This document shows, in pieces, positions 9,244 to 18,736 of a DNA stretch of 60,937 bases. Position 1 is the stretch's first letter, and every line of letters begins with the position of its first letter. The notes below the pieces were generated by a model that had not been told where the DNA came from, did no database searches, and saw only the letters and a program-made list of their open reading frames with translations. Both the position numbers and the translations under genes were made by a program. The stretch comes from Muribaculaceae bacterium (lineage in GTDB: Bacteria; Bacteroidota; Bacteroidia; Bacteroidales; Muribaculaceae): contig JAGBWK010000007.1 in NCBI GenBank assembly GCA_017629835.1, positions 1 through 60,937 on the forward strand. The letters are read 5' to 3'.

Positions 9244-9613
9244 CTTTTTTGCATTTTTTTTGCGATTTTTTTACAAAGTTTTCTAAAATTTTTCTAACTC
9301 ACTTTATATCAACACCTTTCGATTAACAAAAACTAACATATTTTCACTCAATTAGCTTTGCTTTTTCCGACACTCTTAGGTAGATTTATTGTTGATTCTG
9401 TTCTGTATTTCCAAAACACGCCTGTTACAATTTTTGTTCATTGTGACATTATTGTTACATTTTGACACAACAACGAACAATAGCGGTAGCCGCAATTAAG
9501 GCACAGCTTCGCAGCGCATGGGGATGAGATAGAGTCGTACCGTCAGCTCGTTACATTGAATAATGGACTATCTCGCTTCACCTCGCAGTCGGCACGAGGA
9601 AAATTATTATTTG
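9244..9613. other. Gene-free A/T-rich intergenic region
   Basis: This stretch separates two minus-strand genes. It is poor in G+C, with runs of T and A, and has no credible open frame. The only structure seen near the end of the GH97 gene is a weak 5-bp stem (cctcg/cgagg at 9581-9599), too weak to call a terminator. Confidence 0.5.
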
Positions 9614-11716
9614 TCAATAAGTAATTAACTGAAAAGCATCCATAGGAATTAGGCGGATTACGGCGCCGCCTGAGGGTGCGAGGTCGAAATGTAGTCGTGA
9701 TGAGCCCATAGCCGCTGCACACTGCTTGCAAAACAGTTCGACCGATTCCTCGTCGGTTGACGACGGTGCAGTAATATTCACAATCGTTTCAAAACTGAGC
9801 GTACGCTTGGGATCTACAGATGAAGCAGGCGAGTCGGCCAACCATACCGCTCTATATCTACCCTCAGGCAGGAACGAAAGGTCAACATCGAGTGTTCGCG
9901 CTTCATCATTGGTCAAAGCGCCAATCCACCACTCTTCGCCTTTGCGTTTAGCGATGACTATGTTCTCCCCTATTGAACCTTCGATGGGGCGCGTTTCATC
10001 CCAAGTTGAGGGAACAGCAGAAAGATACGACACTATTTCGGGCGATTTATTATATTCACTGGGGGCATCGCAGAGCGTCGCAAGCCATTGGTCGAAGACC
10101 ACAAACAACGCCATTTCATGCGCTCTCGTACACATACTCATAGGAGGCACGCTATCAATATCCTGAGGCTTAAATTGCTCCATAGGAACGCTTCGCATTG
10201 AGCCCGGAGTATAATCCTGCGGACCAGCAAGCGAGCGAATGAATGGGAACGTAACGTGATGCTCAGCGGTCAGTGTCTTCTCCCAGAAATTACATTCTGC
10301 GCCACGCACAGCTTCGAAGTTGAGCACGTTGGGATATGTGCGATTCAAACCATTGGGCGTTGGGCAGCCATGGAAATTGACAACCATTTGCTCATCAGCA
10401 AGGCGTTTAGCGAGTTGACGCATCCAAGTCATCGCTACTTGGTCGTTGCGCTCAAAGAAGTCGATTTTAGCACCACTGACGCCATAATCTTTCATCTTCT
10501 TAATCCAATCAAATGGAGCACCAACGGCACATGCCGACCATGTCCACACGATAATGCCGACGCCGCGCTCACGGCCATAGTCGCACAACTCACGGATGTA
10601 GCTCTCAGACCACCCAGCGTCGAGCGTCATATATTCTATGCCATTGTCGGCAGCCCAATCTATATAATATTTGTATAGTTCTTTCGACAAGTGACGATTT
10701 CCGACGGGGAAATCAACCCCTTCGACTACCGCCTTGTGCCACCATTCCCATGCGCTACGACCTGCGACAATCCACGACGTATCTTCAATTTCACAAGGGT
10801 CGGCCAACAGATACACGAGCTCATTGTTCAAGAGCGATGCATCGTCGTCGCTTACCACAAGCACTCGCCATGGATAAGTGCGTGTGCCTGCAGTGTGGGC
10901 GATATAGTCCTCACGTTCATAAACAAGGTGTTGCGAATACCAAGTGCCTGGCACCGAGCGGTCTTCGTCGAGATAGTGACGAGGATAGCCCGCCCACATA
11001 CCTCGCGGACTTAGCGCATCATGTTTGCGAATATACAAACCGGGGTAATCATACACATTAGCCTCAGTCATCACTACGTTGACACCCTCAGGCGTGCGGA
11101 AGAGAGTAGGACCAACTGAGAATGCAATGCTATCAATATCAGCCAGCGTGTCGTAGTGGCGATGCAAGCGTTCGAAATTACGATATCCTTCGTGGACTGG
11201 GAAACGACGGTCAGAGGTAGCCTCTTTTTGCATATATGTATTGCGGTCACACTCTGGGAACCACACTTCGGGCGACTCCTTGAAACGCGTTCTGAACATT
11301 TCATCAGCGATATAAATCGAGTCAGCCAAATAGGTATCCCACTTAAATGCCACACCCTCGTTATATGCGCGCATACTCAGAGTGTATGCGCCACGGTCGA
11401 ATGTGAGCAACAATTCATTATAACGCTCTGGGATAGAATTATTTTTACCAACAACTACAGCTACCTCGCTGTCGACGCTACGGCGTGCTACTGATGTCAC
11501 TTTACCGCGACCTACCACCCGCCCATCGGTCAACTGCATACCAATCTCAGTGGGCAAAACTACAGGGTTGTTTTTGAAATCAATTGAATATTCAGTCGAG
11601 CCGGCGACGCTGACATTAAAACGGATGTTACCGTCGGGTGATGACACACGATACTCCTTTGCACCACACGCAAGCGATGCAACAATTGCTATTGCAGCAA
11701 TAAATAGACGTTTCAT
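9614..11716 (-). CDS. GH97 alpha-glycosidase (lipoprotein)
   Basis: This 700-residue protein is a GH97 member, the family of SusB. The N-terminus is a lipoprotein signal (MKRLFIAAIAIVASLAC). The family's N-terminal beta-sandwich follows (VSSPDGNIRFNVSV, LPTEIGMQL). A central (beta/alpha)8 barrel contains EYMTLDAGWSESY, GVGIIVWTWSA and GAKIDFFERNDQ, then VNFHGCPTPNGLNRTYPN. The C-terminal beta domain carries WDETRPIEGSIGENIVIAKR. The Asp in GAKIDFF sits where retaining GH97 enzymes, which include alpha-galactosidases, carry their nucleophile. Inverting SusB-type enzymes use glutamates instead, so an alpha-galactosidase-like role is favoured but not proven. The gene lies 48 bp downstream of HTCS-1 on the same strand and may be cotranscribed with it. 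Confidence 0.9.
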   Translation of the reverse strand: MKRLFIAAIAIVASLACGAKEYRVSSPDGNIRFNVSVAGSTEYSIDFKNNPVVLPTEIGMQLTDGRVVGRGKVTSVARRSVDSEVAVVVGKNNSIPERYNELLLTFDRGAYTLSMRAYNEGVAFKWDTYLADSIYIADEMFRTRFKESPEVWFPECDRNTYMQKEATSDRRFPVHEGYRNFERLHRHYDTLADIDSIAFSVGPTLFRTPEGVNVVMTEANVYDYPGLYIRKHDALSPRGMWAGYPRHYLDEDRSVPGTWYSQHLVYEREDYIAHTAGTRTYPWRVLVVSDDDASLLNNELVYLLADPCEIEDTSWIVAGRSAWEWWHKAVVEGVDFPVGNRHLSKELYKYYIDWAADNGIEYMTLDAGWSESYIRELCDYGRERGVGIIVWTWSACAVGAPFDWIKKMKDYGVSGAKIDFFERNDQVAMTWMRQLAKRLADEQMVVNFHGCPTPNGLNRTYPNVLNFEAVRGAECNFWEKTLTAEHHVTFPFIRSLAGPQDYTPGSMRSVPMEQFKPQDIDSVPPMSMCTRAHEMALFVVFDQWLATLCDAPSEYNKSPEIVSYLSAVPSTWDETRPIEGSIGENIVIAKRKGEEWWIGALTNDEARTLDVDLSFLPEGRYRAVWLADSPASSVDPKRTLSFETIVNITAPSSTDEESVELFCKQCAAAMGSSRLHFDLAPSGGAVIRLIPMDAFQLITY

Positions 11717-11764
11717 TGTAACTATTGATTTTTATCAAACATCGGCCATCATAGGCAACCGATA

Positions 11765-14700
11765 CTATAAATTAGATTTCTGTCGATATTCCGAGGGCGT
11801 CATACCTGTTTCCTTCTTGAAACATTTGGTGAAATATTTCGGGTCAGAGAAGCCCACATTGTACGCAATCTGTGAGAAATTGAGCTTAGAGCGCACAACC
11901 AGTTCTTCAGCGCGCTGCATGCGAAGCTTGCGCACAAAGTCGGACGGCGACATACCTACGAGAGCCTTTATCTTCCCATAAAATACCGTGCGACCCATAT
12001 TGACTGCGTCGGCCAAGTCCTCTATCTTCAGGTTTTCGTCGGAGATTCTTGTTTCGATATATTTCAGCAACTTAGCCATCATCTCCTGGTCGGCATCGGT
12101 TATGCTGGGCGACTCAAGACGATACTCGTGAGGTGTAGGCTCTGCAGCTTGCGCTTCATGCACAGAAGTTGATTGTGCTAATTCAACAGGCAAACCTTCA
12201 GCTGTTGCGCCATCCGACACTGGAGCCTCTGGCATCGATTTAATATCTCTACCGAGCTGTTCAAAATAGGTTTGCTGCAACAATCCTCGCTGAGCTATGA
12301 TTGAAGCAATGCGCTGACGAAGATATGTAGCACTAAATGGCTTGGTAATATAGTCGTCAATACCTTCGCGCAAGCCTTGCACGCGGTCCTCAATCGACGC
12401 TTTAGCCGAAAGCACTATGATTGGAATATGGCTGAGCGACTTATTCTGCTTGATATTATGCACCATTGTCAAGCCGTCCATTTCGGGCATAGTGACATCG
12501 GTGACAATAAAGTCGGGTTGGAGTTTTTCAGCTTTCTGCAAGCCGATTTTTCCATTCGGCGCCTCAACCACATTGTAATCAGCCAATAAAATGTCGCGGA
12601 GGAATTCGCGGAGGTCCTTATTGTCCTCTACTATCAGAATGGTGATTCGACTATCGGACTTAGCGCGGCTATTAGCATCCGTATTCGATGCGCTTGACTC
12701 AGCTTCAGCGCCAACGACGCCGTTCGACGTAGCATCCGATGTAATATACGTCGATACATTATTGTCATCGACCGCATCAGAACTTCTAAACCCACGCTCA
12801 AGCATTGAATTGACAAGTTCAAGCATTTCGTTTGCATTCCGACGCACCTTGTTGAGATGCTCACGTCCTTTGTCGGTGAGTTGCTCCGATTCAAGCACCT
12901 CGACCACTGGGCTACCAATAAGCGTCAACGGCGTGCGCAATCGGTGTGATGCCTCGATAAAGAAATCATGCTCTTTGCGGTGAACAATCTTCATCATCTG
13001 ACTCTTGCGATAGAGCGTATATAAATATATGAGTGCAAAGAGAAATATCAACACCCCTATAGCGATGAGTATCTTCGCCCAAATCGACTGCATGAACGTC
13101 GGCTTAACCAAAATGTCAAATTCACGAGTGTTGTCGACCCATATACCGTCGGCATTCGTACTCCGGATATACAATCGGTGAGTGCCGGGATTCAACTGAT
13201 TGAGATAGACGGTGTTGGCATTATCAATGTATGTCCAATCATGTTCCTTGTCGATTTTATACGCATATTGCACATTGTGATTTTCAGGATAATCGAGTGC
13301 AGCAAACGTAATCGAAAGGTTTCTTACCCCCGGCGGCACCAAAATGCGCCCGGGATTAAGGAGTCGGCGACGCTCGGCATCACCCTGCAACTGAACACCC
13401 GTAATTACTATCGGCGACACATACGAGCTCGCCTCAACATTGCCCGGCGAAACAATTGTTGCACCTCCAGAGCCACCAATCCAAATATCGCCATTGATAG
13501 GATTTATCACAGGCTCTGCCTCAGTAAATTCCGACGTATTGTCGAACGCCTTCAGCACCAACGTGTAGGCACTGCCAGTCTTGGGATTATATACCACAAG
13601 CGTCGATTCGAATACGATTACAATATTATTGTCCATATCCTCAATCATCGAAAGAGCATTACCGAAGAGGTTTGTTGCCTGCAGTATCGAGTGAGGCGTA
13701 TCGCCCGAATTGAGGGGCTGGAATTGTAGATTTGGCTTTAGAATACCCGCCGAAGGGATACGCTGAATGTGCTCCCCATGAGGCAGGATATATAGAGTGC
13801 CGTCAGTAGCAAGTAGCGAATGCATCACATCACCCGTTGTTATCATCGTAGAGTCACCAACAGCTCCACCTGTAGCATAAAACTTAATGTCGGCCGGCGA
13901 CTCAAATTTATTGGAGAACGTGAGCAACCCATTGGTACAAGAAGCCACAACGGCTCCCTCTGGAGTGTTAGTAATACGTCTTACGTTGCGGAACGCATCA
14001 ATCGGATAGTTTTTCAGCTCATTGTTCGCACTGATAAAGCTATACGACCCATCGGTCGAGGGCTTCGCTAACAGCAAGCCACTTCCGTAGGTTGCCACCC
14101 AAATATTGCCGAGGTTATCCTGATTGAAATGATAGACAGTGTCGCAAGGTATTGAATACGGGTCGTTGGGGTCGTGTACATAATTACGCACCGCTCCCGA
14201 AGGAGATATTACGAACAATCCTTTGCCCTTCGTACCCACCCAAATATTCTGCTGAGCATCCTGCTTCATCGTATAGATTCGGTCAGCAAAAGCTATTCGG
14301 GAGGTTGATTGCACAACGCGAGATGTCGATTGACCAGTCGATTGCTGTCCAAGATATGAAATAAACTTACCACTGGCATCGAATTTTGCAATATTACCCG
14401 AGGCTGTACCAAGAAGCATTGCGCCGTCGTCGGTTGGGCATATCGAACGAATTTCATCGTTGTCGTTCAACTCTGCTGCTCTGTAATATTCGTTTTGGAA
14501 GTTTACCGCCACGAGGTTGTGCGACGAGCTCAACCAAAGATTACTCTGATTATCAACGAAGAACACCTCGATGTTAGGAATACTTGCATAATTGAAGAAT
14601 TCCGAAACTATAGGGAATGGCACAATCTTATCCGACTCTGAATCGTAATAGCCAAACACACCACCAGCAGGCGCAAGCCATACGTTGCCAAACTTGTCCT

Positions 14701-15790
14701 CAACCCACAATGAGCGAGTGGAGCGAGTGGGCTCAGCAGGAATATGGTCGTAAGGGATTATTCGGCCAGTGCTATGCACATTGTCGTAAAGCACCACCTT
14801 ACCTGAACGTGTCAAAGCCCAAATGCGGTTGTTGGAGTCGACGCGTATCTCGCTGATTTCAAGATTACTACTTGCAACACCCTTGATTGAGAGCATACGA
14901 ACGCTATTGGCATTGCAGCTATACACCATTACGCCACTATTAGTTGCGACAATCAAATAATTCTCATCATACTGACACAAATCATTGATTCGCTTCAACC
15001 CCGAGGGCTTATGATACACTTTTATGCTTGAGTCGCCCTGCTTGTATTTATATGGAGTTCCGTCGGCAGTAACCAAATAGGTATTACCGTCGCCCATTGA
15101 CTGCTGGAACTTGAAATCGCCCTTTGCAGCCACATCAGAGCCATAAAGCTGGATGCCACTATTGGTGAACACCCACTCATTGCCAAACCCGTCGACCTCA
15201 ACCTTCAGTATTTCAGTCGCATCGGGGTCAAGACGTTTTATATCGTAAATCTCTACGCAGCTATCTTGTTCAAGCGCACTGACATCGATGCGTGCATTGA
15301 ACGACGTTTCATCGCCCAAAAGCCAAACATAGCCTTCGCTCGAAGCCAATCCCTTGGCCGTAAATTTCTGAGGGGTAGTCTTTTGCAGTTTTTCACGTAT
15401 TGGATAGAATTTACCAGTTTGAGTATCAAGGTAATACACATTATGGTCGAATGTCGTAATCCACACATGGCCTGCCGTATCGGGAAGCAAGTCGACTATA
15501 CGATTCGACGACAATTTGCCAGCCGAAGCACTTGAGCGGAAATTACTGAACTCATATCCGTCGAAATAGGTCAACCCATTCCATGTGGCAATCCAAATCA
15601 CATCGTTGCAATCCTGCGATATATTGGAAATATTGTGAGAGGGAAGCCCATCGCGCAAGCCATAAGCTCTCGCACGCAGCGATTGCTTGGCTTCGGCCAT
15701 TAATGGCGCCCCCAATAGTAAGAGCGCTAACACTATTATATATATATGTGCGCAGAAACTACGGAGTGTCATTTTGTATCTGTTATGCAT
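11765..15790 (-). CDS. HTCS-1: hybrid two-component regulator lacking the histidine-kinase ATPase domain
   Basis: The 1341-residue protein has a signal/anchor sequence and a periplasmic sensor of about 860 residues built from Reg_prop beta-propeller repeats (IWIATWNGLTYFDGYEF, NIWVGTKGKGLFV), ending in a Y_Y_Y-type domain (YAYKIDKEHDWTYID). One membrane span lies near residues 903-927. A HisKA segment keeps the phospho-acceptor (EASHRLRTPLTL, His949). The protein then runs directly into a Ser/Asn/Asp-rich linker and a receiver domain (ILIVEDNKDLREF, phospho-acceptor Asp1097 in VTDVTMPEMDG). An AraC-type DNA-binding domain ends it (SQIAYNVGFSDPKYFTKCF). The HATPase_c domain that normally follows HisKA is missing, with no frameshift in sight. 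It is divergent from the SusC/D locus, which it probably controls. Confidence 0.9.
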   Translation of the reverse strand: MHNRYKMTLRSFCAHIYIIVLALLLLGAPLMAEAKQSLRARAYGLRDGLPSHNISNISQDCNDVIWIATWNGLTYFDGYEFSNFRSSASAGKLSSNRIVDLLPDTAGHVWITTFDHNVYYLDTQTGKFYPIREKLQKTTPQKFTAKGLASSEGYVWLLGDETSFNARIDVSALEQDSCVEIYDIKRLDPDATEILKVEVDGFGNEWVFTNSGIQLYGSDVAAKGDFKFQQSMGDGNTYLVTADGTPYKYKQGDSSIKVYHKPSGLKRINDLCQYDENYLIVATNSGVMVYSCNANSVRMLSIKGVASSNLEISEIRVDSNNRIWALTRSGKVVLYDNVHSTGRIIPYDHIPAEPTRSTRSLWVEDKFGNVWLAPAGGVFGYYDSESDKIVPFPIVSEFFNYASIPNIEVFFVDNQSNLWLSSSHNLVAVNFQNEYYRAAELNDNDEIRSICPTDDGAMLLGTASGNIAKFDASGKFISYLGQQSTGQSTSRVVQSTSRIAFADRIYTMKQDAQQNIWVGTKGKGLFVISPSGAVRNYVHDPNDPYSIPCDTVYHFNQDNLGNIWVATYGSGLLLAKPSTDGSYSFISANNELKNYPIDAFRNVRRITNTPEGAVVASCTNGLLTFSNKFESPADIKFYATGGAVGDSTMITTGDVMHSLLATDGTLYILPHGEHIQRIPSAGILKPNLQFQPLNSGDTPHSILQATNLFGNALSMIEDMDNNIVIVFESTLVVYNPKTGSAYTLVLKAFDNTSEFTEAEPVINPINGDIWIGGSGGATIVSPGNVEASSYVSPIVITGVQLQGDAERRRLLNPGRILVPPGVRNLSITFAALDYPENHNVQYAYKIDKEHDWTYIDNANTVYLNQLNPGTHRLYIRSTNADGIWVDNTREFDILVKPTFMQSIWAKILIAIGVLIFLFALIYLYTLYRKSQMMKIVHRKEHDFFIEASHRLRTPLTLIGSPVVEVLESEQLTDKGREHLNKVRRNANEMLELVNSMLERGFRSSDAVDDNNVSTYITSDATSNGVVGAEAESSASNTDANSRAKSDSRITILIVEDNKDLREFLRDILLADYNVVEAPNGKIGLQKAEKLQPDFIVTDVTMPEMDGLTMVHNIKQNKSLSHIPIIVLSAKASIEDRVQGLREGIDDYITKPFSATYLRQRIASIIAQRGLLQQTYFEQLGRDIKSMPEAPVSDGATAEGLPVELAQSTSVHEAQAAEPTPHEYRLESPSITDADQEMMAKLLKYIETRISDENLKIEDLADAVNMGRTVFYGKIKALVGMSPSDFVRKLRMQRAEELVVRSKLNFSQIAYNVGFSDPKYFTKCFKKETGMTPSEYRQKSNL

Positions 15791-15855
15791 TTCTTACGGT
15801 TTTAATTTAAGGATTGCAAGCGAAGAGATGCAAGTCGGCACCCCTCGCTGATAGG

Positions 15856-15887
15856 CAAAGTTAATGAAGATTCACCAATTATGCAAA
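15856..15887 (-). promoter_or_regulatory. Consensus promoter of HTCS-1
   Basis: On the minus strand TTTG (15884-15887), a 20-nt spacer and TAACTTTG (15856-15863) match the Bacteroidetes consensus. The ATG lies about 65 bp downstream. The rest of the divergent region (15888-16077) holds no gene. It contains the sequence gcaaatttg twice (15883-15891 and 15955-15963), the second within a perfect 10-bp palindrome. No consensus promoter was seen for the plus-strand PUL, as expected for an activator-dependent operon. Confidence 0.62.
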
Positions 15888-16077
15888 TTTGGCGTAAGGA
15901 TAATTTTTTACACCTTAAATGACGAATTTTCCCCCTATGCTTGGTATATTTATAGCAAATTTGCAATGTTAAATAGTGTGCCGTAATGCGAAATTCCAAC
16001 ACTTTGAGAATCAAGCAATTGCAACAAAGCCACTATTCGACAAAAACAACAGAATCAACCAATCAACCATTAATATC

Positions 16078-16950
16078 ATGATTAAGAACTTCTCAAAACT
16101 TCTGCTATGTGCGGCAATTGCCCTGACATCATGCAGCTCAGTCGATGAGCCTGAGATGACTGAATCAACTGGCGAAACCGCGAAAGTAGCCATCGGCATA
16201 TCTCGTGCCGACGCTCAAGAGTTTACCGAAGCTGGAATCACCAACATTACGGTTTTCGTTTACCACAACGAGCGCAAAGGCACAACTCTTTTCTGCGAAA
16301 AAACAATGGATGTGGCCGACGGAATGTTTGAAATGGAATTCCCAATCGGCGAAACATATCAAACGTTTGTTGTAGCCAATGCTCCTTCAATCACCGAGAA
16401 AGAAGAGATAGCTACTGTTGCTATCAATCTCGACCCCAAAGCGCCAGCCGACGTATGGATGTCGCAGGTGGTTAAATTCGCTTCCGACAAGTCTGTTTCG
16501 GAGGTAGAACTGACTCTCAACCGTCGCGTTGCTCGCGTCAGCTTCGAGCCTGCTGAAACCGCTGAAGAGCTGGCTGCTATCACTGATTACGACAACCTTA
16601 ACATTCGCTTCACCAACATAGCTACCAAGATGCTTGTCAGCGGAGCAAAAGCTGAAGCAGGCGAAACTACAGTTTCAGCATCAGCTGCTGACGGTTTTAA
16701 AGCTACAATCTACACATTCGATACATCTTCGTTGGCTGTCAACGGCAAACTCTTCCTCGAATACACCAAGGGTGGCGCTGTTGTCAACACTTCTCGCGAA
16801 CTCGACTGCGCAACATCTTACGGAGCTTCGAAAAGAGTCAAATTGATAGTACCTATCACTGACCCGGGCCTCGTAGAAAATCCATGGTCGGGTATGCGTG
16901 CTCGTGCTGAGTTGCGCTCACCAATCACATTTGAAATTTCAGAATTCTAA
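16078..16950 (+). CDS. FimB/Mfa2-like lipoprotein, first gene of the PUL
   Basis: The ATG at 16078 is the natural start because it begins a lipoprotein signal (MIKNFSKLLLCAAIALTSC, lipobox LTSC); the open frame extends further upstream but without signal character. The ~290-residue product resembles the FimB/Mfa2 family, whose members anchor fimbriae or act as surface adhesins. It shows an early ITVFVYHNERKG strand and a DLTLNRRVARVSF-like core (VELTLNRRVARVSFEP). Being first in a SusC/D operon, it more likely helps surface glycan binding than pilus assembly; that is inference. The next gene follows after 20 bp. Confidence 0.72.
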   Translation: MIKNFSKLLLCAAIALTSCSSVDEPEMTESTGETAKVAIGISRADAQEFTEAGITNITVFVYHNERKGTTLFCEKTMDVADGMFEMEFPIGETYQTFVVANAPSITEKEEIATVAINLDPKAPADVWMSQVVKFASDKSVSEVELTLNRRVARVSFEPAETAEELAAITDYDNLNIRFTNIATKMLVSGAKAEAGETTVSASAADGFKATIYTFDTSSLAVNGKLFLEYTKGGAVVNTSRELDCATSYGASKRVKLIVPITDPGLVENPWSGMRARAELRSPITFEISEF

Positions 16951-16970
16951 ACGCTGCTACAATTATAATC

Positions 16971-18716
16971 ATGAAAGCATTCAAGAAATACACTCTGTTG
17001 ACCCTCGCGGCGCTGACAATGATTTCATTCAGCAGCTGCAAAGAAGAAGAGGTTTACGACACCTCGGTCACACGCGATTTCCAGATGACGCTCAATGGTG
17101 CTGAATACAAAAACCTCAATGAGGATTCTCACACCTATGGCGAATGGGACGTGTTCGTCTACTATGGCGACGGCAAATTCAAAGGCAACTACAAAACTCA
17201 ATATCGTTTTGCCTTAGAAAATGGCGACTACAAAATCTTCGGTTTCACTTGCGCACTCGCTACTCGCGTTTGCCCAACAATGACTCCCCTCAACGATATT
17301 TATATCCCTCAGGAGCCTGAAGCCAACCTACAATTTGGCGTTTCAAACGTAGTTAACTACAAAGCTGGCGACCCACTGCGTCTTGATATGACTTACCGCA
17401 AAGGTATGTTGCGTCTTCGCTCTGCCGACGAAAAAGCTGATAAGAGCTACGCCTACATCCGCACTAAAATCTCTACTCCCGTAACTGCTTACCACATCGC
17501 CGACGAAGGTGTACAGACCAACTACGACGAACCTATGGTAATCGTACGCGAGAAAGAGACATCAGGTGGTATCGGCTTTGCTGAAGACTTACTTTTGGTA
17601 GGCACACCCGACCACAAAGTAAACATCACAATCGACTATCTCGACCAAAATAAAGAGGTAATTAACTCTAAGGAATTTGCTGAAGCATTCACAGTGCTCC
17701 CCAACGACACTACCAACGTACAATTCCTCCTCAACAACCCCGACGAAAAGGTAATTGTTGACTACACCGTCACTATGGGTTCTGTTGACTGGATTGACCA
17801 GACTGAATATCCTTCAGTTCCTGTTGAGGTGCCCGACGGATACACTTACGTTGCTCCTGCCGACGACGTCAACACTACAATCAAGTCGCTTATGAACGAC
17901 GAATCAGTTGACCACATCCGCATCTTCCTCAAAGCTAACGAAGAATACTCAATCAGCGCATCAACACTCGAGACAATCACCAAGTCGATATCAATCTTAG
18001 GCCAAACTCCTGGCTACGGTCAGCAGCAGACCAACATAGTATTCGAAGGCGCACTCGCTCCTAATGGCAACATGGATGCAATCCACTTCGAAAACCTCAA
18101 CATCTCTATGACTGGTGCTCGTATGTTCAACATCCGCAACCAAGAATTCAACATCGGTGAAGTTGCGTTTGTCGACTGTACATTTGCCGACTGGACTGGC
18201 ATCATCTGGAATCAGGTAACCAATGGCAACAACAAGCAAGTAGTAGGCACCGTACGCATGGAAGGTTGCCAAGTGATTAACTACACTGCTGCTTCCAACC
18301 CATTGTGGTATCTCCCAATCAACTACCAAGCACCTATCAGCAAGTTTATCTTCAAGGGCAACTTGTTCCACGGCAAAGATTTCAAGACTCGCACTATAAT
18401 CCTTTCACGCTTGACTAAGATGGTCAACCCCATTGATATCATCGTTGAAGACAATACATTCATCGACACTAAGGGCACTGCATTCACATATTTCGACATC
18501 GACGGCAAGGCTGCTGAACAGCTCAACCTCAAGGTCAACAACAACATCATTTCTGGTGCATTATCATCTGGCACTTGGTTCAAGCTCGGTAAGACCACAT
18601 CAATCGAAGCTTCGGGCAACACTCGTACTGCTGGCTACGAAATGAACTATGGTGTCGAAGCTCCTACTGAAGTGTCAACCACTTATAGTGAATTGCTCAA
18701 ACAATTGAATCTCTAA
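16971..18716 (+). CDS. Surface lipoprotein with C-terminal right-handed beta-helix (DUF4957/DUF5123-like)
   Basis: The 581-residue protein has a lipoprotein signal (lipobox SFSSC near residue 23). Its N-terminal ~270 residues form a beta-rich region that I do not assign to a family. The C-terminal half begins near YTYVAPADDVNTTIKSLM and reads as repeated short strands with Asn ladders (IHFENLNISMTGARMFNI, IIVEDNTFIDTKG, LKVNNNIISGA). This fits a parallel beta-helix of the DUF4957/DUF5123 kind that accompanies pectin-type PULs. A second beta-helix lipoprotein lies downstream of SusD. It is probably a cell-surface glycan-binding protein or a very divergent lyase-like fold; no catalytic residues can be named. 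It lies 20 bp after the previous gene and 20 bp before susC. Confidence 0.7.
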   Translation: MKAFKKYTLLTLAALTMISFSSCKEEEVYDTSVTRDFQMTLNGAEYKNLNEDSHTYGEWDVFVYYGDGKFKGNYKTQYRFALENGDYKIFGFTCALATRVCPTMTPLNDIYIPQEPEANLQFGVSNVVNYKAGDPLRLDMTYRKGMLRLRSADEKADKSYAYIRTKISTPVTAYHIADEGVQTNYDEPMVIVREKETSGGIGFAEDLLLVGTPDHKVNITIDYLDQNKEVINSKEFAEAFTVLPNDTTNVQFLLNNPDEKVIVDYTVTMGSVDWIDQTEYPSVPVEVPDGYTYVAPADDVNTTIKSLMNDESVDHIRIFLKANEEYSISASTLETITKSISILGQTPGYGQQQTNIVFEGALAPNGNMDAIHFENLNISMTGARMFNIRNQEFNIGEVAFVDCTFADWTGIIWNQVTNGNNKQVVGTVRMEGCQVINYTAASNPLWYLPINYQAPISKFIFKGNLFHGKDFKTRTIILSRLTKMVNPIDIIVEDNTFIDTKGTAFTYFDIDGKAAEQLNLKVNNNIISGALSSGTWFKLGKTTSIEASGNTRTAGYEMNYGVEAPTEVSTTYSELLKQLNL

Positions 18717-18736
18717 TCATCACACCCTAAAGTATT

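Noticed and set aside
15976..16077. Upstream extension of the FimB/Mfa2-like gene
   Set aside because: The extra 34 codons carry no signal-peptide character, while the ATG at 16078 begins a perfect lipoprotein signal.
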